This document shows positions 18,096 to 25,396 of a stretch of 64,000 bases of DNA, in pieces. The notes under the pieces were generated by a model. That model saw only the letters and a program-made list of their open reading frames with translations. It made no database searches and was not told the DNA's origin. The DNA is taken from contig NZ_ABGR01000003.1 of NCBI RefSeq assembly GCF_000171815.1, positions 124,001 to 188,000 on the forward strand, given 5' to 3'. Within the stretch, counting starts at the first letter, position 1. Every line of letters starts with the position of its first letter. The DNA is from Vibrio sp. AND4 (lineage in GTDB: Bacteria > Pseudomonadota > Gammaproteobacteria > Enterobacterales > Vibrionaceae). A program made the translations under genes and the position numbers.

Positions 18096-19308
18096 AATGA
18101 TATTGAGCATGTTTAATAATATCCTTTACTTCGGGTACATCATCGCTACTATCTATATTAGTGAATATGGAAAAGGAGGATTTAATATTTACCTTTGGCA
18201 GTTTTGGCTGATCTATGCTATTCTCAACAAAATTAACTTCTGCAAAAATCATTAACTCTGTTTTGTTGGATTTAAAATTTTCAGATGTAAATAAAGACCC
18301 GATAATCGGCAAGTACCCCAAAAAAGGAACTTTTGAGACTGCTTGTGTCTGGCTGTTATCAATCAAACCAGCAAGGACAAAAATATCTCCATCGTTGACA
18401 TTTAGCTCTGTGTTAACACTCCTAGTATTAAGCTGAGGAGTATCATTTCCTCCTAATTTAATAAAGTCCGCAATTTGAGATGATGAGACATTTGCTCTCA
18501 AGTCAATACTCTGATCACGTTTTATATTTGGCTTAAACTCTAATTTAATACCATAATCCTTAAACTCGACGTCGACATTTTCATCATCGTAAGTTAGAAC
18601 TGGAACCTCACCACCCGCTTCGAACGTTGCAGTTGAACCATTGGTGACGATAATTGAAGGACGAGTCAACACTGTAGCTAAGTTATTGCGTGATAAAAGA
18701 CCAATCGTAGCGCTAAGTGATTTACTCGTCACTCCATCTATTTTACTCCAACCCGCACCCCAGGTGATTCCAAGCTCATCATCAATACTCTTCGACACTT
18801 CAGCCATGGTCAAGTTGATTCTAACCTGACGGTTTTCTGTAATTGTCGTATTATCTACGTAATATCTTGAAATGGCATTTCTGACTAGTTTATTCAATTC
18901 TCGCTTTTCGACTTTATCCTTGACAGCACCATTAATGTATATTTTTTCTGCCACCTTAACAGCCTCGACATCTGTATATCCGGCGGACTCTAGAAATTTA
19001 TTAAGATTGTGAGTATCTTTATCAGTATCTCTTACCTGGATTACGTATTCTGTTGTTTCTTCTTCGCCTTTAACGATGACTTTAGTTTTACCAGCCTCAT
19101 GTGCGATAAGGTACAAGTTATTGCTATCCGCTAAGTTAACATCAACAACTTTATCTGAGCCAACAACAATATCTTTCGGTACATAAGATAGAGGTAAATG
19201 CTTCGTTTCATTTACAGACATGTTAATAAAGGTATCAGCCTGAGCATATAGAGATGCTAAACAAAAAACAAAGCCGATATAATTTTTTCTATTTAATAAA
19301 GTTGACAT
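18085..19308 (-). CDS. rcpA: RcpA/CpaC outer-membrane secretin
   Basis: From the ATG at 19308 the product is 407 residues with a signal peptide ending at YAQA (residue 24). The N-terminal part has the pilus-secretin N domain (VGSDKVVDV) and a BON-like stretch; the C-terminal 200 residues form the secretin core with the end motif VPFLGYLPIIGSLF. It is expected to form the multimeric outer-membrane channel for the Flp pilus. It overlaps the RcpC gene by 20 bases. Confidence 0.9.
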   Translation of the reverse strand: MSTLLNRKNYIGFVFCLASLYAQADTFINMSVNETKHLPLSYVPKDIVVGSDKVVDVNLADSNNLYLIAHEAGKTKVIVKGEEETTEYVIQVRDTDKDTHNLNKFLESAGYTDVEAVKVAEKIYINGAVKDKVEKRELNKLVRNAISRYYVDNTTITENRQVRINLTMAEVSKSIDDELGITWGAGWSKIDGVTSKSLSATIGLLSRNNLATVLTRPSIIVTNGSTATFEAGGEVPVLTYDDENVDVEFKDYGIKLEFKPNIKRDQSIDLRANVSSSQIADFIKLGGNDTPQLNTRSVNTELNVNDGDIFVLAGLIDNSQTQAVSKVPFLGYLPIIGSLFTSENFKSNKTELMIFAEVNFVENSIDQPKLPKVNIKSSFSIFTNIDSSDDVPEVKDIIKHAQYHYEN

Positions 19309-20068
19309 CGTATTTGTAGCTCGAACTAATATCATTTGGTTGAATTTCCTTTGATGAATCAACTTCTAATGTTGAGTAATTTTCTAGATTTATGTTCTTT
19401 TTTGTTACGTTGACTATTTTGAAGTAACCAAGTTGATCGGCCTGGAGATATCTTTCAATGACATCGTCATTGACAGAAAATACAACTGGACTCAGGTCTT
19501 CATGATCACTATTTTTTGAAAACATGTGTTTTTCTTCTTCTTTAGAATGGTCAATAGGCCTAATGAAAACATTTTTTGAGAATAACTTTACTCTGCGAGA
19601 GTTTTTATCTCTTCCCGACTTATTGAAGTGCCAATAAACATTATAAAAATCAGAACTGAAGTTTTCTATCGAACTTCTATCTACTCTTAGCACCAAGTCC
19701 GTAAAGTTTCTATTTTTTAAGTTCTCTAAATCACTTGATGAGATAAACTGCCCAGCATCCATCTTATGTTTTAAAATAAAAATTTCAGATGCAAGCGAGC
19801 CAATTTCATCTTCAGTGATGTAACGACCTTTATCTTTCGAGTCAAAAGTTGCTGGTAAAAATTCAAATGAGTCGCGGGACACAAAGGTTCCAGCATTTGA
19901 AGTCACTTTAATGGCTAGAGCAAATACTTTCTCCTGCACTTTTTGAGGTTTCAAGTTTTCTGTTTCTTGATGGTGTGACATCTTATTCAAATCTTCTGAT
20001 TTATAGATACCAATTGCTCCCATCACGATGATAAAAAGAGCAAGTAAGCCAATAGTTTGAAATCTCAT
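19289..20068 (-). CDS. rcpC: RcpC/CpaB pilus assembly protein
   Basis: A 259-residue protein with an N-terminal signal anchor (residues 5-23) and a periplasmic body containing a SAF/beta-clip-like region (about 45-125: changes at VFALAIKVTSNAG and the following AGQFISSSDLE). CpaB/RcpC proteins lie between the peptidase and secretin genes and are thought to link secretin and peptidoglycan. Similarity is weak but the order is canonical. Confidence 0.75.
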   Translation of the reverse strand: MRFQTIGLLALFIIVMGAIGIYKSEDLNKMSHHQETENLKPQKVQEKVFALAIKVTSNAGTFVSRDSFEFLPATFDSKDKGRYITEDEIGSLASEIFILKHKMDAGQFISSSDLENLKNRNFTDLVLRVDRSSIENFSSDFYNVYWHFNKSGRDKNSRRVKLFSKNVFIRPIDHSKEEEKHMFSKNSDHEDLSPVVFSVNDDVIERYLQADQLGYFKIVNVTKKNINLENYSTLEVDSSKEIQPNDISSSYKYDVNFIK

Positions 20069-20076
20069 GTTTTACC

Positions 20077-20541
20077 TTAATAAAAAAGTGTATTCGAATG
20101 AATAATGTAAGAAGCTATTATCGGGATCGCATATGGTACGCCTTCAGAAGAAAAACCAAATATGTTAAAATAGTGGTTAAGTATTGCTTTCTGAGATATT
20201 GCCAACACACCGCCAATAAGTGTCATATGGAATAAAAACAAGCTATAATCATCTATCCCAATAAAAATAAGCATGACCATTATTAACTTTACATCTCCCA
20301 TTCCAAGAAATCTTAGGGCTCCTAATGTAAAGAAACCTAAAGACACTGTAATGTAAATACAAAAATCGAACCAAGATAAGTTGAATTGCTCTCCTTTAAA
20401 ATATAACTTATAAAAATATTGAATAAACATTAAAAATATAAGAGTTACAATTCTTTTATTATATATCTTCCTAACTTTTACATCTTCATAAGCAATGATT
20501 AATAGCAAAGTGAGTATCAATGAGTTTATAAAAATAATCAT
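20077..20541 (-). CDS. tadV: TadV (CpaA) prepilin peptidase, A24 family
   Basis: This 154-residue membrane aspartyl protease has the two catalytic aspartates of the A24 family: one in the YEDVKVRKIYN segment (D20) and one in the GMGD motif at 80-83, within about five membrane helices. It lacks the N-terminal methylase domain, as usual for TadV. Its expected substrates are the Flp pilins and the TadE/F pseudopilins of this locus, all of which have the G/IxxIE site. Confidence 0.9.
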   Translation of the reverse strand: MIIFINSLILTLLLIIAYEDVKVRKIYNKRIVTLIFLMFIQYFYKLYFKGEQFNLSWFDFCIYITVSLGFFTLGALRFLGMGDVKLIMVMLIFIGIDDYSLFLFHMTLIGGVLAISQKAILNHYFNIFGFSSEGVPYAIPIIASYIIHSNTLFY

Positions 20542-20545
20542 TTAT

Positions 20546-20731
20546 TTATCCATTTAAAGAGCCATTGACGCCTCTTGCAATATCTGTCCAAAACATGCTC
20601 AATGACTGCATAAACCCCGAATCATCTAATATGTATAACAATGCTACAGACATACACACACCAATAAAAGAATACTCTATTGACGTAATACCATCACATG
20701 ATAGTACAAGCTTGATTAATTTATTTCTCAT
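20546..20731 (-). CDS. flp3: Flp-like prepilin, probably a minor pilin
   Basis: The 61-residue precursor has the Flp processing site after G14 (DG/ITSIEY, Glu at +5 and Tyr at +6), a hydrophobic helix and a short tail. It is clearly related to the two Flp proteins encoded in the opposite direction but diverged over its whole length. It heads the minus-strand operon four bases before tadV, so it is expressed with the machine rather than with the major pilins. A minor or tip pilin is the natural inference. Confidence 0.85.
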   Translation of the reverse strand: MRNKLIKLVLSCDGITSIEYSFIGVCMSVALLYILDDSGFMQSLSMFWTDIARGVNGSLNG

Positions 20732-21403
20732 GCTGTCCCTTACTAGAACTTCACTTCAAATCAATTATTAAATGCCAAATTACCCGAGAAGCGACCATGA
20801 AACAACATTAATATTAGTATTAATTTATTAACACCATGCCACTCTGGTTAACCCCACTTCATGGAAATAGGAATCAAAAGTTTTAGTCTAATACAATTTT
20901 CAATGTAATAAAGATTACATGTTATACCTTCTCATCACTTACTTTTTTTCAGCATGCTCGTCAGATTTAGAGAAAGAGAACTATGCTTATTCAAATTTAC
21001 CTAGAATTAGACACGTTTCTATCATTGCTGCCGTTATCATTCTCGATAGCATAATTAAAATCATTCTTGCTACCATCAGGTTACTATTAATAAGCAATCA
21101 AAATTTAAATTTATAATACATCAACTTTCTGTGACATCCAATCAAGAAACTGATTAATTAAAATTAAAATTACCAACTCCACTTCATTTAAAAATAATTA
21201 ATGGGCTTGAGGATATAATTAAATATAAAATAACATCAAGACAACAACCCCGCACATGCAAACACCAAGGTTAAGCGAGAGGCTTATGATTAAATCACCG
21301 TATTATTGTAATCTCAAAATCATTAATACCTGCTTCTTCACAAATATTATTAATAACATGGATTTTTAACTGAAGGGGAGGGTACATTAATGCGGTCTTG
21401 ATC
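20732..21403. promoter_or_regulatory. Divergent control region between Tad operon and flp
   Basis: About 670 bases of very AT-rich sequence separate the divergent starts. It holds several TTAATAA-type repeats (for example around 20815-20835 and 21175-21200) and must contain both promoters. No convincing sigma-70 or sigma-54 box could be fixed by eye. An open frame at 20919-21116 has no ribosome site and is not called. Confidence 0.5.
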
Positions 21404-21695
21404 AGTGGTGCCATAGAAATGCACCCAAGAGAAATTTCAACAAGATCTATTACAAGGGCTATGTAAAAATGAACGCACTAAAAAACTTTTTAAACAATGA
21501 AGATGGTATTACAGCAATCGAATATGCAATCATCGGTGTTGCAATGTCTTCCGCTCTTTACTACATTTTTAATGAAGGTGGTTTCATTCAATCATTAGAA
21601 AGTGCTTGGTCTACAATGACTAATAAAATTAATCAGGCTGGCGGCATTGTAGAGAACAACTAGTTGATATCAAAATAAGGGAGCCTTTATGGCTC
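21404..21695 (+). repeat. flp duplication unit, copy 1
   Basis: This 292-base block, from 65 bases before the flp start codon to the terminator stem, matches 23447-23738 without any insertion or deletion and with few substitutions. Confidence 0.93.
21469..21663 (+). CDS. flp1: Flp major pilin, copy 1
   Basis: The 64-residue prepilin has a short leader cut after G13 (EDG/ITAIEY with Glu +5 and Tyr +6), a hydrophobic assembly helix and a small hydrophilic tail. Mature Flp pilins polymerise into the bundled Tad fibres. It is identical to the second copy at 60 of 64 positions (changes at 3, 8, 42 and 45). It has its own terminator and is monocistronic, divergent from the machine operon, which allows high pilin expression. 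Confidence 0.95.
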   Translation: MNALKNFLNNEDGITAIEYAIIGVAMSSALYYIFNEGGFIQSLESAWSTMTNKINQAGGIVENN

Positions 21696-21704
21696 CTTTA
21701 CTTT
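21676..21704 (+). terminator. Terminator of flp copy 1
   Basis: A stem gggagcc/ggctcc with a short loop is followed by TTTACTTTT, 13 bases after the flp stop codon. Confidence 0.8.
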
Positions 21705-21756
21705 TATGCCACAACACACTCTACTGCATCCTACTGAGTAACTTTAGCCTAAACGA

Positions 21757-21970
21757 GGCCTTTGTCGCGTAAACATTTTCGAAGCCGAACAGCCCTATCT
21801 AGATTAATTATTAGTTTATACGGTTAGTTTTAGGCATACAAAGCCCGTAAGCTTTTTTAATGCTTTGATCATCGAGTAAGTTTCACCAACCTATGCGTTG
21901 TAATTTCTTAAACTTAATCTTCCACCAAGTAACAACTTTGCACGATAGATCGCCGTCTCAGATAGGAGCG
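21757..21970 (-). pseudogene. Remnant of an older IS5/IS903-like element, left part
   Basis: The segment starts with a near copy of the IS end (GCCTTTGTCGCGTAA against GGCTTTGTTGCGTAA) and then parallels the 3' end of the transposase gene at 22026-22190 with many substitutions (for example the region coding the GETYAMVKALNKL end). It is truncated at the junction with the intact-length IS at 21972, and no open frame remains. Confidence 0.75.
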
Positions 21971-21971
21971 C

Positions 21972-23027
21972 GGCTTTGTTGCGTAATTCGGTCAGAGAGC
22001 CAAACTGCCTGCAATTGATTGATTCTTATACAATATACTGAGTTTCAGGCATACCAAGCCCTGTAAGTTTGTTCAGTGCTTTAACCATGGCGTAAGTTTC
22101 TCCAACCTGGGCATTGTAATTTTTTAGGCTTAATTTCCCACCTAATAACTGTTTCACTCTATACATGGCTGTTTCGGAGAGCGAACGCTTGTGATAACCA
22201 TACCGCTCTTTCCACTTCTTATTGGAGCCGTAGAGCTTCTGGCAACCCACAGCTAAATTGCGAGGGTGCCCTTGCTCCCAGAAGGCCGCCCCTTCTCGTG
22301 GCGGGATAAGCGGAACCGCTCGTTTGACCCGTATTGCATCGTGGCAACTCCTTGTGTCATAAGCGCCATCACCTGATATCTCAATGATTTTACGACGTGT
22401 CTGCTTGAGTAAGTTGGGGAGTACTTCGGCATCGGTTACGTTAGATAAGCTCAGCTCTGCGGCGACTATTTCGTGGGTGCTTGTATCTACTGCTATATGC
22501 AGCTTACGCCAGATTCTGCGCTTCCCATCAGTACCATGCTTCTTGACCTTCCATTCACCTTCGCCATAAGCCTTGAGACCGGTAGCATCAATGGCCAGAT
22601 GTTGTATTGCTCCTCCGGTTTTAGGTTTAAATGAAACCTCAACTTCCTTAGCTCGTCGGCTTATACAGGTGTAGTGTGGGCGAACAAGCGGGGTGTTAGC
22701 CAGCTTAAATACTGAGTCTAGAAAACCTTGCAGCGCTCTCACTGGTATTGAGAAAACTCTCGTTTCACCATCAGTGCGGTAGTAATAGCTACGTCGCAAA
22801 ATCGGCGAGGTCTACCACGCTTGCCTTGTTTGTTTTGCTTCCACTCGGCTATCGCTTCCTCATCAATCCAAAAGGTTAGAGAACCACGGTTGATTAAGGC
22901 TTTATTGTACTGCTTCCAGTTAGTTGTTTTGTAACGAGGTTTAGGCATGAAGCTACCACGATTGATGGGGGTAGCCGATCAGATCGTAGCTTCTTGATTT
23001 AGTTCCATCGATTTAAGCAACAAAGCC
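21972..23027 (-). mobile_element. IS5-family (IS903 group) insertion sequence
   Basis: The element is 1056 bases long, the usual IS903 size, and is bounded by inverted ends GGCTTTGTTGC and GCAACAAAGCC. It encodes one IS5-type transposase, now frameshifted. IS903 elements duplicate 9 target bases, but the flanking 9-mers (taggagcgc and ttgtgcatg) do not match, which points to recombination or nested insertion at this site. It separates the two flp copies. Confidence 0.9.
22026..22948 (-). pseudogene. IS903-type transposase, frameshifted
   Basis: Two overlapping frames (22739-22948, then 22026-22799) together make the normal IS903-type DDE transposase of about 306 residues: the first carries the N-terminal KPRYKTTNWKQYN segment, the second the catalytic core (AIDATGLK, ISGDGAYDT and the later KRSLSET region with the final Glu). 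The frames join at about 22756-22762, where CGAGAGTTT replaces an expected CGAGTTT; a two-base GA duplication explains the break. IS903 elements use a single ORF, so this copy is probably inactive. The stop codon lies 54 bases from the left end. Confidence 0.85.
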
Positions 23028-23036
23028 TTGTGCATG

Positions 23037-23134
23037 TTTTATTACGTGGTTTAGGCATGAGACTACAGAGTCGAATGAATGTAGCGATCAGATCGTAGCT
23101 TCTTGATTTAGTTCCATCGATTTAAGCAACAAAT
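23037..23134 (-). pseudogene. Remnant of an IS5-like element, right end
   Basis: The segment repeats the right end of the neighbouring IS with changes: the sequence coding the transposase start (GGTTTAGGCAT), then GATCAGATCGTAGCTTCTTG and the end GCAACAAATCC. With the left remnant at 21757 it brackets the longer IS, consistent with insertion of one element into an older relative. Confidence 0.75.
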
Positions 23135-23446
23135 CCGTTTATGAGTTATATATTTAGAGTACATAAAATACCTATCACATCTCACCAAGAAAGGGATGAA
23201 TTAATATTAATAAGCATTCTATTTTAATATAATTAGCCTCCAGCCAAACCTCAAAGAAGATAAAAAATTCAAACCAGTGAGCCAATGCATGCGGACCCTA
23301 GAGTTAAACGGATTCATATTAATAACACTCCGCGTGATTATTGCATCCCCCCATGTTATTAAATATTTAACCTTGTGCTTTTTAAGAATCTTGTTAATAA
23401 GATAGCATTTCGGCCTGAAGTGGTTGATATTGAAATGGACTTAACG

Positions 23447-23738
23447 AGTGGTGTCATAGAAATGCACCCAAGAGAAATTTCAACAAAATCTATTATAAGG
23501 GCTACGTAAAAATGAACGTACTAAAAAACTTTTTTAACAATGAAGATGGTATTACAGCAATCGAATATGCAATCATCGGTGTTGCAATGTCTTCCGCTCT
23601 TTACTACATTTTTAATGAAGGTGGTTTCATTCAAGCATTAGAAACTGCTTGGTCTACAATGACTAATAAAATTAATCAGGCTGGCGGCATTGTAGAGAAC
23701 AACTAGTTGATATCAAAATAAGGGAGCCTTTATGGCTC
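23447..23738 (+). repeat. flp duplication unit, copy 2
   Basis: Second copy of the 292-base flp block (copy 1 at 21404-21695). The sequence further upstream, 23135-23446, is AT-rich and not recognisably shared, so the two copies may have different promoters. Confidence 0.93.
23512..23706 (+). CDS. flp2: Flp major pilin, copy 2
   Basis: This 64-residue Flp prepilin has the same leader, G13 cleavage site and IEY signature as copy 1, differing at four positions (Val3, Phe8, Ala42, Thr45). All four are conservative and outside the processing signature, so both should be functional. The ribosome site and terminator are also preserved. Two pilin genes may raise dose or allow mixed fibres. Confidence 0.95.
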   Translation: MNVLKNFFNNEDGITAIEYAIIGVAMSSALYYIFNEGGFIQALETAWSTMTNKINQAGGIVENN

Positions 23739-23746
23739 TCTTTTTT
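23719..23746 (+). terminator. Terminator of flp copy 2
   Basis: Stem gggagcc/ggctctc followed by TTTTTT; the T-run is better than in copy 1. Confidence 0.85.
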
Positions 23747-24386
23747 ATCTCTTAATCTACTGGCACTCTTACCTGTTAGCCTTGGCTTTAACATCAAAAT
23801 TTATCGCTTGATTGAATCCCGAGCAATCTTTTACATACCTTAAGAAAAATCAACATCCAAGAAAAATGATTTTCTATCCACGCTAACTTTCACCATTATG
23901 CTTTTTACTTCGTGCCAACTCGTTTAGTCGCGTAGATGGCGGGGATTACCTTGAACCAGCTAACTACTTTGGCAATAAAGACGGCTTATTTTAGACTACG
24001 GCTCATGAGAGACTACCGTCAATGATAATTCAATTACATTCATTGATATCCGACAGTTCCGAGCTAAATTCCTCTGACAAATTTTGTATCTACTATCGCG
24101 AGATGATCAAAGTGTCTCAGTTCAAACGCTCAATTGCGCAACTCATTCACACTCCCTTTTCAGATACCCGTCGCGAGTTATTTGGAAAAGTTTCCGCTGA
24201 CATCAGTAAGCCAATACCGATCGTTAACTTTGAAAAGTTCATTGATGGCATTTTATTTGTGGAAGATTAAAACCGAGTCAAAATTAACATTTAAAAGCAT
24301 TTTTGTTTTATCAAGTAGAAGCGTAAGTAATTAAACACACGCCGCGTCGACGTATATATCAGCAACCTAAATACCTTTCTGTACAA
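23747..24386. other. Non-coding stretch downstream of flp
   Basis: About 640 bases without a supportable gene. An 82-codon frame at 24022-24270 lacks a ribosome site and resembles nothing I know; preceding bases could be decayed coding sequence. Confidence 0.5.
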
Positions 24387-24669
24387 GAGTGATCGCCTTT
24401 ATCACTCAAACGATATCTTGCATCGTTATGACACATACGAGTAACACATTCATGGTCCAAACCAACGATAATGAAATCATTGATTGAATAATTAACATTT
24501 CAACAATCATTATAACAATGTTAACTTTAGCCTCGTTGGTCGCACTGATGGTAAGCCTTTCACCAAGCTCATTATCAGTATGATATGGACGTTCGGCCAT
24601 CTCCAAATGAATAGACACCTAATTTGGTGCCCTTTTTCGCCCGTGAAGTTATTCTTTGCGGGCTTTTTT
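24387..24669 (+). ncRNA. Candidate structured non-coding RNA
   Basis: No plausible reading frame spans this segment, yet it holds a row of perfect inverted repeats: gagtgat/atcactc (24387-24407), aacgat/atcgtt (24409-24427), accaacga/tcgttggt (24461-24540) enclosing ttaacat/atgttaa (24492-24524), cacc/ggtg (24618-24629) and the final terminator stem. The T-run at the end fixes the plus strand. It could be a trans-acting small RNA or a long 5' or 3' region; no known Vibrio sRNA was recognised, and the promoter position is not defined. Confidence 0.45.
24639..24669 (+). terminator. Strong orphan terminator
   Basis: A 10-pair stem with two wobbles (gcccgtgaag with ctttgcgggc) is followed by TTTTTTC. 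No annotated plus-strand gene lies immediately upstream. Confidence 0.85.
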
Positions 24670-24822
24670 CTATCTGTACTTCTCTTGGAACTACAGCCCA
24701 TTTTGCCCAGAAATAAAAACCAGCTTGCTGCAGCTGGCGACTACAACAACAAGCTAGACGTTACTACTCATTAACGTCGTACTTGTAACGAATTGAATTT
24801 GCTTAATCACTCACCCTTTTGA

Positions 24823-25116
24823 CTAACACGAAACCTTTGTAATCTGTCGAGATGAATTGGTTGCCTCAGTTTTCTTGCATTGAATCTTAACTAACTGAGC
24901 TTGTTGCTCTTTGATGTGTTTAACAAAGCGTTCATCGCGTTTATCAATAGCGTCCCTATTCATTTTTTCGATATTCGCTACCGCCTCATGTCTCATCGTT
25001 GTAAATTCTTGACGTAGATCCGCACTCCACTCTTCTTTGTCTAGAGTGTTAGCAGCAGCGATTGGTGATGACATTACAGCAATAAGACTCAAAATAGAGA
25101 GAGACACGCTTTGCAT
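24823..25116 (-). CDS. Small periplasmic protein of unknown function
   Basis: The 97-residue precursor has a signal peptide ending after AAAN or PIAAA (about residue 22) and a charged helical mature part with two cysteines (C79 and C97). I do not recognise a domain. A GAGCT ribosome site precedes the ATG. It is transcribed on the same strand as the downstream-lying efflux genes but is separated from them by 280 bases and their terminator, so it is likely a unit of its own. Confidence 0.65.
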   Translation of the reverse strand: MQSVSLSILSLIAVMSSPIAAANTLDKEEWSADLRQEFTTMRHEAVANIEKMNRDAIDKRDERFVKHIKEQQAQLVKIQCKKTEATNSSRQITKVSC

Positions 25117-25343
25117 AATAAGCTCCTTAAAGATTAACGTTTATGGGGTTACCGCCTCTACATTGCACATTGAATGCCAAAATTTTAAGGCATTAAAATC
25201 AGTAACTTAAACTAAATCTTATTTTTATACTCTCTGTTCAATGGCGAATTTTACACATACGGTGTTAAATTAACCAAGGAAATTCATAAAGATCAATCAT
25301 TCGCCTACCTTATGCTAAAGGTGTCTATTTCAGTTCGCTTAAC

Positions 25344-25370
25344 ACAAAAAAACAGCCCGAAGGCTGCTTT
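25344..25370 (-). terminator. Terminator of the RND efflux operon
   Basis: Read on the minus strand, cagcc-ttcg-ggctg with a stable tetraloop is followed by seven T residues, about 30 bases after the RND pump stop codon. Confidence 0.85.
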
Positions 25371-25396
25371 AAGTTTTTAAGCTAAATGTAACTGGT

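Noticed and set aside
20919-21116. 65-codon frame in the flp/Tad control region
   Set aside because: Starts without a ribosome site in very AT-rich sequence; hydrophobic residues there follow from base composition.
21963-23036. 9-base target duplication flanking the full-length IS
   Set aside because: The flanks taggagcgc and ttgtgcatg do not match; shifting the ends by a few bases did not give a repeat.
24022-24270. 82-codon plus-strand frame downstream of flp2
   Set aside because: No ribosome site, no recognisable domain, an equally open overlapping frame, and an unusual base pattern; may be decayed sequence.
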